This document shows, piece by piece, positions 26,802 through 34,743 of a stretch of 64,000 nt of DNA. The translations under genes and the position numbers were made by a program. The stretch covers positions 1,310,679 to 1,374,678 of the forward strand of contig NZ_BBXC01000007.1 in assembly GCF_001570525.1 (NCBI RefSeq), written 5' to 3'. Source of the DNA: Herbidospora sakaeratensis. GTDB taxonomy: Bacteria > Actinomycetota > Actinomycetes > Streptosporangiales > Streptosporangiaceae. Below the pieces are notes generated by a model. The model was not told the origin of the DNA and did not search any database. It worked only from the letters and a program-made list of their open reading frames with translations. The stretch's first letter is position 1. Every line of letters begins with the position of its first letter.

Positions 26802-28412
26802 GTGAGTCAGCGACCGCGTGCGAGCCTCGGCCGGGTCCTCGACGACCTGGGCTCCACCCTCCTGGAACTCGTCGCGGGCGACGTCGACCACCCCGGGGGC
26901 ATCAGCGCCCTGGTCATCTTCGACCCGCTCGACGAACCCGTGCTCGCGCCCCGCTCGCTGGTGCTGGGCGTCGGCGTCGACCCCGCCGCCGGGGCGCTGC
27001 CCGCGCTGCTGCGCTCCCTCGGCGGCCACGACACGGTCGCCCTGGTCGTCAGGGCCCCGGTCGCGCTCACCCCGGAGGTGCGGGCGGCCGTCCAGGAGAG
27101 CGGCGTCGCCCTGATCGGCCTGCGCCGGGGCGCCACCTGGGCGCAGCTGACGGCCCTCATCCGGGCGATGCTCGCCGAGGGCGACATCGGCGTCACCGGC
27201 CACGAGTCCCTCGGCGGCCTGCCGTCGGGCGACCTGTTCGCCGTCGCCAACGCCGTGGCCGCGCTGCTCGACGCCCCCATCACCATCGAAGACCGCAGCT
27301 CCCGCGTGCTGGCCTTCTCCGGCCGCCAGGACGAGGCCGACCCCTCCCGCGTCGAGACCGTCATCGGCCGCCAGGTCCCCGAACGGTACGCCAACCGGCT
27401 GACCGAACTCGGCGTCTTCCGCGACCTCTACCGCTACCAGGCCCCCGTCGTCGTCAAACCGCAGGACCTCGGCTACGACGAGACCACCGTCCAGCGCGTC
27501 GCCATCGCCGTGCGCGCCGGCGACGAGGTCCTCGGCTCCATCTGGGCCGCCATGGACGGCGAGGTCGACCGCGAACGCACCCAGGCCCTGCTCGACGCCT
27601 CCAAGCTGGTCGCCCTCCACCTGCTGCGCCTGCGCGCCGGCGCCGACGTCCAGCGCCGGCTGCGCACCGACCTGATCGGCACCGTCCTGGAAGGCGGCGC
27701 CGGGGCCCGCGACGCCCTCGGCCGCCTCGGCCTGTCGGCCCGCCGCCTGGTCATCGTCGGCGCCGGCCTGCGGCCCGGCCATCCCCCCACCGACCTCGAA
27801 CGCCTGGCCGACGCCCTGTCGGTGCACCTGTCGGCGACCGTCCCGGCCTCGGCCGTGGCCGCCGTCGGCGGCACCGTCTACGGCCTGCTCCCGGTCGTCG
27901 TCACCACCGGCAGCCCCGAACAGCGCGCCGCCCGGCTGGCCGCCGACTTCGTCGACCGCGTCGACGGCAACCTGCACGCCATCGTCGCCGTCGCCCCCGC
28001 GGGGTCGGACATCAGCGGCATCGTCCACGGCAAGGCCCAGGCCGACCGCGTGCTGCGGGTGATGCGCGAAGGCCACACGGGCCTGCGGGTGGCCCAGCTC
28101 GACGACGTCCAGACCCTCGCCCTGGTCCTGGAACTGCGCGACCTGGCCGCCGCCAGAGACGAACGCCCCGGCGGCGCGATCGCCCGCCTGATGGACTACG
28201 ACGAACGCAACAACGCCGGCCTGGTCGAGACCCTGGAGGCCTGGCTCGACGCGCTGGGCGACGTGGGCAAGGCGGCGGCCGCCCTGTTCATCCACCCGAA
28301 CACGCTGCGCTACCGGCTCCGCCGCGTCACCGAGGTGGGCGAGATCGACCTGACCGACCCCGAACAGCGGTTCGCGGCGATGCTCCAGCTCAGGATCCTG
28401 TCCCCCCGCTGA
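26802..28412 (+). CDS. PucR-family transcriptional regulator
   Basis: A 536-residue activator-type regulator: N-terminal sensor region, a central GGDEF-like domain (about 270-400) and a C-terminal PucR HTH (about 470-530, with HPNTLRYRLRRV). PucR proteins control purine, proline, GABA and other amino acid or amine genes. It lies 22 bp after the racemase gene and is the obvious candidate regulator of the importer operon. GTG 26802 is chosen by the TATACT element; GTG 26781 is an upstream alternative. Confidence 0.9.
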   Translation: MSQRPRASLGRVLDDLGSTLLELVAGDVDHPGGISALVIFDPLDEPVLAPRSLVLGVGVDPAAGALPALLRSLGGHDTVALVVRAPVALTPEVRAAVQESGVALIGLRRGATWAQLTALIRAMLAEGDIGVTGHESLGGLPSGDLFAVANAVAALLDAPITIEDRSSRVLAFSGRQDEADPSRVETVIGRQVPERYANRLTELGVFRDLYRYQAPVVVKPQDLGYDETTVQRVAIAVRAGDEVLGSIWAAMDGEVDRERTQALLDASKLVALHLLRLRAGADVQRRLRTDLIGTVLEGGAGARDALGRLGLSARRLVIVGAGLRPGHPPTDLERLADALSVHLSATVPASAVAAVGGTVYGLLPVVVTTGSPEQRAARLAADFVDRVDGNLHAIVAVAPAGSDISGIVHGKAQADRVLRVMREGHTGLRVAQLDDVQTLALVLELRDLAAARDERPGGAIARLMDYDERNNAGLVETLEAWLDALGDVGKAAAALFIHPNTLRYRLRRVTEVGEIDLTDPEQRFAAMLQLRILSPR

Positions 28413-28609
28413 CCGACCGGCGCGTCAGAGATGGTGGGGCTCAGCAGAGCGATTCGGGAGGCCGGCGGCGCCGGAGACGACAGTCCGCCGCGAGCAGCAC
28501 GACCGCCGACTATGGCAAGGTGTCGGACATGACGGACAGAAACGAGCCCACCCTTCCGCGGTGACCGCGCTCCCATCGCCTCGACGGCACCGTGATCGCG
28601 GGGTGCCGC
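28413..28609. other. 197-bp intergenic region
   Basis: No terminator of convincing strength is seen. It contains one short open frame (28529-28564) and no other recognisable element. Confidence 0.4.
28529..28564 (+). other. Possible 11-codon upstream ORF
   Basis: ATG-ACG-GAC opens an 11-residue peptide ending in TGA, 45 bases before the next gene. CAAGGT lies 7 bases upstream, resembling the leaderless spacing used elsewhere in this window. It could be a short leader peptide or a decayed gene start. Confidence 0.25.
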
Positions 28610-29722
28610 ATGAGTGACCCGGAGACCCTGGCGTCACTGCTGCGAACGGCCGCCGGCAGCCGGAGTGTGTCGCCGGCCGAGCTGCTCAACGGCGTCGACG
28701 ACGCCACCGTGGTCCGCCTCGGCCGGTTGTTGCAGGAGCAGATCGAGTTCCGCTACTGCGCCGCGGGCATCCACGAGTTCCCCGACGCCTGCCGGACGGT
28801 CGCGGCGTTCGCCGAACGGGCCGAGACGGCCGAACCCGTGCTCGACCTGCTGGCCTCGGCGCTCGCCATGGCCGACGACCTGCGCAGCGGCCCCACGGGC
28901 CGCCTCCCGTGGCCGCCGGGGGAGCGGGCCGCCACCCTCGCCCGGCTCGAACGGCTCATCGAGTCCCCGCGCTGGAACCCGGTCCTCGCCGAGGCGCGGC
29001 GCTCCGCCGACCCGCTCACCCGGTGGCGGGCGGAATGGGCAGGCCGGGCGCCCGCTGTCGTTCCCTCCGGTTTGGTGGTGTACGTCGCCGTGCCCGACCC
29101 CGCACGCGGCGGCAGAGCCGAGACCCGGCTGCTGGTCGACGGGCTGCCGATCGTGGCCGAGGGTTTCCGTTCCGGCGCGCCGGACGTGCCCGAACGGCTG
29201 CTGCCCGCGCTGCGGGCGACGGCGGAACCGCGCGAGGTGCGGCTGGCCGAGGCGTGGTGCGCCGAAGGGTGCTGCGGGGCGTTGTACGTGACGATCGCCC
29301 TCGACGGGGACACGGTCGTGTGGAGCGACTGGCGGGGACACCGCCCGGGGGCCGCCCTCACGACCTTCTGTTTCCCGGCCGCCGATTACGACCGGGCGCT
29401 GGAGACGGCCGTACAGGACGAGGAATGGAAGTGGCCCGCCCGCACACTCGCCGACCGGCTGGCCCGCCGCCTCGGCGACGACCCCGGCCTGCTCGGACGC
29501 TGGGAGTGCGAGATCGGCGGAGTGCTCGCCCAGGTGGGCGAGCAGGATCGGATCGAGGTGGTCTTCTGGCGGCGGGGGCGGCCCCGGATCCAGTTCGGCT
29601 GGACCGTCCCGGTCGACGACGCCGACCTCGACCGTCAGCTGGCCCGAATCATCGAGCGGCTGCGCGAGGAGGACCCCACGACGCACGCCGAACGCCTGGG
29701 CTTCTCCTGGCCCGAGCCGTGA
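28610..29722 (+). CDS. Hypothetical protein, 370 aa
   Basis: I do not recognise the family. It is a soluble protein without signal peptide. The N-terminal ~150 residues look helical; the C-terminal half has beta character and several Trp residues, with a CAEGCC cluster near residue 218. ATG 28610 is preferred to the upstream in-frame codon at 28592 because a G-rich RBS-like stretch precedes it. The converging gene is also of unknown function. Confidence 0.7.
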   Translation: MSDPETLASLLRTAAGSRSVSPAELLNGVDDATVVRLGRLLQEQIEFRYCAAGIHEFPDACRTVAAFAERAETAEPVLDLLASALAMADDLRSGPTGRLPWPPGERAATLARLERLIESPRWNPVLAEARRSADPLTRWRAEWAGRAPAVVPSGLVVYVAVPDPARGGRAETRLLVDGLPIVAEGFRSGAPDVPERLLPALRATAEPREVRLAEAWCAEGCCGALYVTIALDGDTVVWSDWRGHRPGAALTTFCFPAADYDRALETAVQDEEWKWPARTLADRLARRLGDDPGLLGRWECEIGGVLAQVGEQDRIEVVFWRRGRPRIQFGWTVPVDDADLDRQLARIIERLREEDPTTHAERLGFSWPEP

Positions 29723-29727
29723 ACCGG

Positions 29728-30387
29728 TCACCCGTGCTGAGGGCACCACTTCACGTGCAACAGCGTCGACGGATGCCCGCGGTCCGCAGAGCGAGGGCGG
29801 TCGGCCTCGATCTCGGCGCAGCAGTGGGCGCCCGGGTTCTCCGCACGGTGGGCCGGGCCCGATTCGACCAGGTCACGGACCTCGTCCAGCTGCGCTTCGA
29901 AGGCGGGGCGGCTGCCGGTCAGGAAGAGGGTGTCGGCCGCGACATCCCAGCGGAGGTGGTCGCGGAACTCGCGGTGGCGTCGGCGCTCGTGATCGACGGA
30001 CGGCCGCCACGCCCACGGCGGGAGCGCCACCCGATGCGGGCGTCCCGGCCCCAGCCGGGCCCGGACCTGCTTCCACCGCGAGGCCGGGAACCCTAGCCGA
30101 TGGTGCAGCAGCACCAGGTCGAGCAGCCGCTCCCGGTTGACCGAGCCGGCCGGGCGGGCCTTGCGCAGCGGCAGGTAGATCAGGCTGTTCGGCGACCGGG
30201 CGGCCAGGCCCCAGGCCAGCGCGACCGTCAGCGCCGTCGCGCGGTCGACGCTCAGCTCCGCGCCCCACCAGTGTTCCCAGAGCATGCCGTGCCGCGAGGC
30301 CCGCGCCGGGCGGACGACGCGGTAGGTCTCCCGGCCCAGCCGGACCTCGCTGATCAGCGTCGGCCAGGTCTGCCGCGACAGTCTCAC
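29728..30387 (-). CDS. Hypothetical protein, 219 aa
   Basis: No recognised family. The protein is basic, with many Trp and Arg residues (EHWWGAELS near 40, ALPPWAWRP near 115) and three cysteines in the last 35 residues, including an adjacent CC pair. GTG 30387 is taken as start because the upstream extension to 30552 would run through the cobalamin riboswitch on the other strand. Its end comes close to the convergent 370-residue gene. Confidence 0.6.
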   Translation of the reverse strand: MRLSRQTWPTLISEVRLGRETYRVVRPARASRHGMLWEHWWGAELSVDRATALTVALAWGLAARSPNSLIYLPLRKARPAGSVNRERLLDLVLLHHRLGFPASRWKQVRARLGPGRPHRVALPPWAWRPSVDHERRRHREFRDHLRWDVAADTLFLTGSRPAFEAQLDEVRDLVESGPAHRAENPGAHCCAEIEADRPRSADRGHPSTLLHVKWCPQHG

Positions 30388-30460
30388 GCGAAGCAGGGTA
30401 GAAGGCGGCCCATCCGCGTGCCGACCGGTTTTTCCCGCTATGAGACGATGCCCCGGCAAA

Positions 30461-30561
30461 GGCGACGGCGGACGAGGAAACCGGTGCGAATCCGGCGCGG
30501 TCCCGCCACTGTGACCGGGGCGGCCCCTCGCCCCGGGAGCCAGGAGACTCACGCGGTCGCC
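30461..30561 (+). promoter_or_regulatory. Cobalamin (B12) riboswitch aptamer
   Basis: All hallmark elements are present in order: AAACCGGTGCGAATCC, CGCGGTCCCGCCACTGTGA (the B12-box core) and GAGCCAGGAGAC. A closing P1-like stem pairs GGCGAC (30461-30466) with GTCGCC (30556-30561). It lies 45 bases upstream of a [2Fe-2S] protein gene and should repress it when adenosylcobalamin is abundant. Confidence 0.92.
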
Positions 30562-30597
30562 TCCTCACGAGCCGGGGCGGATCTCCCCGAGAGAGGA
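30562..30597 (+). promoter_or_regulatory. Candidate SD-sequestering hairpin (riboswitch expression platform)
   Basis: TCCTC (30562-30566), directly after the aptamer, can pair with GAGGA (30593-30597), the likely Shine-Dalgarno of the gene at 30606. An inner CGGGG/CCCCG stem supports it. This suggests translational control. Confidence 0.55.
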
Positions 30598-30605
30598 CGG
30601 CGCCG

Positions 30606-30932
30606 GTGCGCGTCACCGTGTGCCGGGACTGCTGCTGCGGCAGCACCCGGAAGGTTCCCCATCTCGACCACGACGAGCAGATCCGGCTGCTGCGCGAGGT
30701 CGCCGAGGTGCGGGTGACCGAGTGCCTGGACGTCTGCGACCAGGCCAACGTCATCGTCGTCCAGCCGACCCCCGAAGGCCGCGCCGCCGGAGGCCGGCCG
30801 GTGTGGCTCGCCTTCGTCAACGACGGCCCGGCCACCGCCGACGTGGCGGCCTGGATCCGCGCGGGCGGGCCCGGACTCGCGCCGTTGCCCCCGATCCTCG
30901 AACTGCACCGCTTCACCGCGCCCGGTCGCTGA
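30606..30932 (+). CDS. (2Fe-2S) ferredoxin-domain protein under B12 riboswitch control
   Basis: A 108-residue thioredoxin-like [2Fe-2S] ferredoxin. Candidate cluster ligands are in VCRDCCCGS (Cys 6, 9, 10, 11) and in ECLDVCDQANV (near 40-44). Similar small proteins are found near cobalamin and cobalt-uptake genes, and the riboswitch upstream ties this one to B12 status. Its role is likely electron transfer or metal handling in cobalamin synthesis; this is inference. GTG start at 30606. Its 3' end overlaps the convergent glycosyltransferase by 20 bp. Confidence 0.85.
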   Translation: MRVTVCRDCCCGSTRKVPHLDHDEQIRLLREVAEVRVTECLDVCDQANVIVVQPTPEGRAAGGRPVWLAFVNDGPATADVAAWIRAGGPGLAPLPPILELHRFTAPGR

Positions 30933-32112
30933 GCCGGCGCACCGCCTCGACGACCGGCGCCGCGCCGTCCTCCGCCGAGATGCCGGCCGCGAGTGCTTGG
31001 GCGCGCCGCCGGTAGACCGGGTCGGTGACCGCTGTGGTGAGCGCGGCGGCCAGGCGGGCGGAGGTCAGGCGGCGGAAGGGCAGCGCGGCCGGGGCCACGC
31101 CGAGCGCCGTCAGCCGGGACGCCCAGAACGGCTGGTCGTTCATGACGGGCACGGCCACGGCCGGCGCCCCCGCCCGCAGGCCGATCCCGGTGGTGCCGGC
31201 GCCGCAGTGGTGGGCGACGGCGGCCATCTGGGGGAACAGCCAGTCGTGCGGCACGTCGCCGACCGCGAGCACGTCGTCGGTGAGGCGTCCGCGCACGCCG
31301 GTCTGCAGCACGCCGCGCAGCCCCGCCCGCCGCAGTGCGCCGAGGGCCAGTTCCGTGTACCGCTCGGCCCGCGTGTCGGCCAGGCTGCCGAAGCCGACGA
31401 ATACCGGCTTGGGGCCCGCCGCCAGGAAGTCGCGCAACACCGGGTCGGGCTGCCAGCCCGGCGGCCGGAGCGGCCACCAGTACCCGGTGATCTCCAGGCC
31501 GGGCCGCCAGTCGGCCGGGCGCGGCACCACCAGCGGGCTGAACCCGTGGAAGACCGGCCAGCGGGTGGTCTCCCGGCGCAGGTGGAGGGCGCGCGGGGTC
31601 ATCGGGGGCAGCCCCAGCCGGGTCCGGATCCGGGTGCTCAACCCGGTGATCAGCGGCCCGGCGGCCGGCACCTCGAAGGCGAGCCGGGCCGCCCGCCGGT
31701 TCGCCCAGCGGCCGAGCGAGCGCTGGAACACGCTCATGACGGGCGGGAAGTCGCCCGTGGGGTCGATCGGCTGCAGGTGCACCCCCATGCTGGGCACGCC
31801 CATCGCCTCGGCGACGTGACGAGCCGGTGTGCCCGCGACGCCGGTCAGCAGCAGGTCGGCCCGCTGCCCGGCGAGCCCGGCCAGTCCTTCGACGAGCTGC
31901 TCGCCGTAGTGCCTGAAGGCGCGGATGGAGAGCAGGGAGAGCGGGTCTCCCGGAACCGGCAGGTAGGCCAGGCCCGCGCCGGTCACCAGATCCCGGTACG
32001 GCTCGTGGGCCGCGATCGTCACCTCGTGCCCGGCCGCGCGTAACCGAGAGCCCAGCCCGGTGTACGGCCCCACGTCGCCGCGGGTGCCGACACCGATGAG
32101 AAGGATTCGCAT
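30913..32112 (-). CDS. UDP-glycosyltransferase-like (MGT/UGT, GT1 family) enzyme
   Basis: A 399-residue GT-B glycosyltransferase. The N-terminal Rossmann half starts MRILLIGVGTRGDVGPY; the C-terminal donor-binding motif HHCGAGTTGIGLRAGAPAV is near residue 310, followed by the donor-contacting NDQPFWA. Relatives glycosylate macrolides, lipids or xenobiotics. Start ATG 32112 is favoured, with another in-frame ATG at 32127. It is divergent from a TetR repressor, with two identical 13-bp direct repeats between them, so repression by that TetR is likely. Confidence 0.9.
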   Translation of the reverse strand: MRILLIGVGTRGDVGPYTGLGSRLRAAGHEVTIAAHEPYRDLVTGAGLAYLPVPGDPLSLLSIRAFRHYGEQLVEGLAGLAGQRADLLLTGVAGTPARHVAEAMGVPSMGVHLQPIDPTGDFPPVMSVFQRSLGRWANRRAARLAFEVPAAGPLITGLSTRIRTRLGLPPMTPRALHLRRETTRWPVFHGFSPLVVPRPADWRPGLEITGYWWPLRPPGWQPDPVLRDFLAAGPKPVFVGFGSLADTRAERYTELALGALRRAGLRGVLQTGVRGRLTDDVLAVGDVPHDWLFPQMAAVAHHCGAGTTGIGLRAGAPAVAVPVMNDQPFWASRLTALGVAPAALPFRRLTSARLAAALTTAVTDPVYRRRAQALAAGISAEDGAAPVVEAVRRLSDRAR

Positions 32113-32121
32113 GTCATACAG

Positions 32122-32164
32122 TCGCATGAGAAAAGAGCTTTTACCATGCACTCGCATGAGAAAA
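32122..32164. promoter_or_regulatory. Tandem operator-like direct repeats
   Basis: TCGCATGAGAAAA occurs at 32122-32134 and 32152-32164, 30 bp apart (about three helical turns). AAAAG-AG-CTTTT lies between them. Probable binding region of the TetR protein encoded at 32175. Confidence 0.65.
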
Positions 32165-32174
32165 ATGGCGGGCA

Positions 32175-32762
32175 ATGCCGAAGATCGTCGACCACGACGC
32201 CCGGCGCCGGCACATCGCCGACGCCGTGCACCGCATCGTCCACGACAAGGGGATGGAGAGCGTCAGCCTGAGAGAGGTCGCCGCCGAGGCCGGGATGTCC
32301 ATGGGGGCGGTGCAGTACTACGTCGCCACCAAGGAGCAGATGCTGCTGCTGGCGCTGGAGCGCATCGGCGTCTGGATCGGCGAGCGCATCGCGACCGTGG
32401 CCGCCCGGCAGCCGACGCCGCTCGACGTGCTGCGGACGACCGTCCTGGAGCTGCTGCCCCTCGACGAGGAACGCCGCTACCTCAACCGCGTCGGGCTGGC
32501 CTTCCAGGCGAGTTCGGTGGTGAACGACAACCAGGCCGCCGCGATGCGGATGGGGTACACGCACCTGCTCGCCTTCCTCGCCGAGCAGATCAGGGCCGCC
32601 CAGGCCGCCGGTCAGCTCGCCGCCGGCCTGGACGCGGGCAAGGAGGCGAGCATCCTGTACGCCTTCGCCCAGGGCGTCGTGAACGCCGCTCTCGTCGGGC
32701 ACTACACGGCCGACGAGGTCACCGCGCTCCTCGACGAGCATCTGGGGCGCCTGTCGGCGTAG
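32175..32762 (+). CDS. TetR-family repressor
   Basis: A 195-residue regulator with an N-terminal HTH (about residues 10-55, VSLREVAAEAGMSMGAVQYYV) and a helical ligand-binding C-terminal domain. The QYYVATKE form of the recognition region resembles repressors of efflux or antibiotic-modifying genes. It is divergent from a glycosyltransferase and probably controls both genes through the repeats in the 62-bp gap. Confidence 0.9.
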   Translation: MPKIVDHDARRRHIADAVHRIVHDKGMESVSLREVAAEAGMSMGAVQYYVATKEQMLLLALERIGVWIGERIATVAARQPTPLDVLRTTVLELLPLDEERRYLNRVGLAFQASSVVNDNQAAAMRMGYTHLLAFLAEQIRAAQAAGQLAAGLDAGKEASILYAFAQGVVNAALVGHYTADEVTALLDEHLGRLSA

Positions 32763-32769
32763 CCGCCGG

Positions 32770-33096
32770 TCACATGTGGGCGTCGTTCCACAGGCGGTAC
32801 CAGGGGCCCGCCAGGTGGCGCACTTCGGCCGGTCGGCGGACGGGGTTCCAGATGTAGCCGTAGCCGTCCTGGTCCCAGGTGCGGCCCCGGTAGAAGATCA
32901 CCCCGTCCTCCTCCTGGCGGACGAACACGAACGACAACAGCCCGATGTGCACGTCGCGGACCTCGACGCCCTTGCCCAGCGTGCGGGCGAACTCCGCCAT
33001 CTCCTCCGACGAGTGCTCGAAGCGCAGGCCCTCGGCCCAGGGCACGTCGACGACGAGGACGACCGCCAGGAGCACGTACAGGATGCGCTTGGTCAT
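32770..33096 (-). CDS. Small membrane-anchored or secreted hypothetical protein
   Basis: A 108-residue protein with one N-terminal hydrophobic segment (residues 4-18), then a soluble Trp/Tyr-rich domain. No known motif. GAGAAT lies 6 bases before the ATG, consistent with a leaderless start. It sits convergent with the TetR gene and divergent from the P450 operon. Confidence 0.6.
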   Translation of the reverse strand: MTKRILYVLLAVVLVVDVPWAEGLRFEHSSEEMAEFARTLGKGVEVRDVHIGLLSFVFVRQEEDGVIFYRGRTWDQDGYGYIWNPVRRPAEVRHLAGPWYRLWNDAHM

Positions 33097-33174
33097 GGGG
33101 ACATTCTCGGTGCTTACTCAAAGATCGGTGTCTTCTGAGCATTCCGGGCGGCGGGGGCGGGCACGGCTGACGGT

Positions 33175-34743
33175 GTGAGAGTGGTCGTCGATCTGACCAG
33201 GTGCCAGGGCTACGGCCAGTGTGTCTTCCTCGCGCCCGAGGTCTTCACCATGGGCGAGGAGGTGCTCCGGTACGACCTCGACCCGCCCGACGACCAGCGC
33301 GACCACATCCTGCGGGCGGCGGCGGCCTGTCCCGTCCAGGCCATCCACCTCGACTGGACGGCCATGCGCGCGCTGCCCGCCTCCCGGGAGTGCGGGACCC
33401 GGTTCGAGGGGCGGATCGTCATCGTCGGCGGGTCGCTGGCCGGGGCGCGGGCGGCCGAGGCGCTGCGGCGCGACGGGTTCGGCGGCCCGCTGACCGTGAT
33501 CGGCGAGGAGGACGGCGAGCCCTACGACCGGCCGCCCCTGTCGAAGCAGGTGCTCACCGGAGAGGTCGCGCCCGAGCACACCAAGCTGCCGAAGGTGCGC
33601 CGGGTCGAGGCCGAGTGGCTGACCGGCACCCCGGCCGCCGGCCTCGACGTGGCCGCGAAGAAGGTGCTGCTGGCCGACGGGCGCGAGATCCCCTTCGACC
33701 GCGTGCTGCTGGCCACCGGCACCCGCGCCCGGCCCTGGCACGACGAGCGGGAGGCCGCGCTGACGGGCGTGCACACCGTGCGGTCGGCGAAGGACGCGGC
33801 CGGGCTGCGCGCGGCGCTGGCGGCGGGGCCGAAGCGGGTGCTGATCCTGGGGGCGGGCTTCACCGGCAGCGAGATCGCCTCGGTCTGCCGGGAGCTCGAC
33901 CTGCCGGTGACCGTCGTCGAGCGCGGGCCCGCCCCGCTGGTGAGCGCCCTGGGCGGGGTGATCGGCGACGTCGCGGCCGACCTGCAGCGCGAGCACGGCG
34001 TCGACCTGCGCTGCGGCACGACCGTCACCGCGCTGGAGGGCGACGCCCAGGGCCGGTTCCGCCGGGCGCGCCTGTCGGACGGCTCCGTGGTCGAGGCCGA
34101 CGTCGCCGTGGTCGCGCTCGGCTCCATCCGCAACGTCGAGTGGTTGCGCGGGTCGGGGCTGGCCGCGGGGGTGTGGGGGGTGACCTGCGACGCGGGCTGC
34201 CGCGCCGTCGACCTCAACGGGCTGGTGCTGGACGACGTCTTCGTGGCCGGCGACATCGCGCGGTTCCCGCACCCGCTCTACCAGTACCAGTTCATGACGC
34301 TGGAGCACTGGGGGAACGCGGTCGCCCAATCGGAGATCGCCGCCCACAACATGATCAGCGACCAGGCCCACCGCTGGCCGCACCTGGCGGTGCCGGTGTT
34401 CTGGTCGAGCCAGTTCGGGATCAACATCAAGTCGGTCGGCGTGCCGACCTTCGCCGACCAGATCGTCGTCACGCAGGGCTCGACGGCCGAGCGCCGGTTC
34501 GTCGCCGCGTACGGCTACCAGGGGCGGATGACCGCGGCCGTCACCTTCGACCAGGGCCTGTGGCTGGAGTTCTACCAGCGCCGCATCGAACAGGCCGCGC
34601 CCCTCCCGCAGGGCGACGCGCAACCCGCGCGGGTGCCCGAACGGCTGTCGGCCACCGCCGAGACGACCGTGGTGGTGACCGGCCACGACCCGGCCGAACG
34701 GCGGGTCTCGCTGCTGCACGCACCCGGGGGAGTCACGTCGTGA
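33175..34743 (+). CDS. Ferredoxin-NAD(P)H reductase fusion, P450 redox partner
   Basis: A 522-residue fusion. Residues 1-65 form a 3Fe-4S-type ferredoxin (Cys in RCQGYGQC and ACPVQA). The rest is a FAD-dependent pyridine nucleotide oxidoreductase: FAD-binding IVIVGGSLAGARAAE near 81, NAD-binding VLILGAGFTGSEIAS near 222, and VFVAGDIARFPHPL near 360 with a C-terminal dimer domain. Such modules are usually separate proteins; here they form one electron-transfer chain for the P450 encoded next, with which the gene overlaps by 4 bp. Confidence 0.9.
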   Translation: MRVVVDLTRCQGYGQCVFLAPEVFTMGEEVLRYDLDPPDDQRDHILRAAAACPVQAIHLDWTAMRALPASRECGTRFEGRIVIVGGSLAGARAAEALRRDGFGGPLTVIGEEDGEPYDRPPLSKQVLTGEVAPEHTKLPKVRRVEAEWLTGTPAAGLDVAAKKVLLADGREIPFDRVLLATGTRARPWHDEREAALTGVHTVRSAKDAAGLRAALAAGPKRVLILGAGFTGSEIASVCRELDLPVTVVERGPAPLVSALGGVIGDVAADLQREHGVDLRCGTTVTALEGDAQGRFRRARLSDGSVVEADVAVVALGSIRNVEWLRGSGLAAGVWGVTCDAGCRAVDLNGLVLDDVFVAGDIARFPHPLYQYQFMTLEHWGNAVAQSEIAAHNMISDQAHRWPHLAVPVFWSSQFGINIKSVGVPTFADQIVVTQGSTAERRFVAAYGYQGRMTAAVTFDQGLWLEFYQRRIEQAAPLPQGDAQPARVPERLSATAETTVVVTGHDPAERRVSLLHAPGGVTS

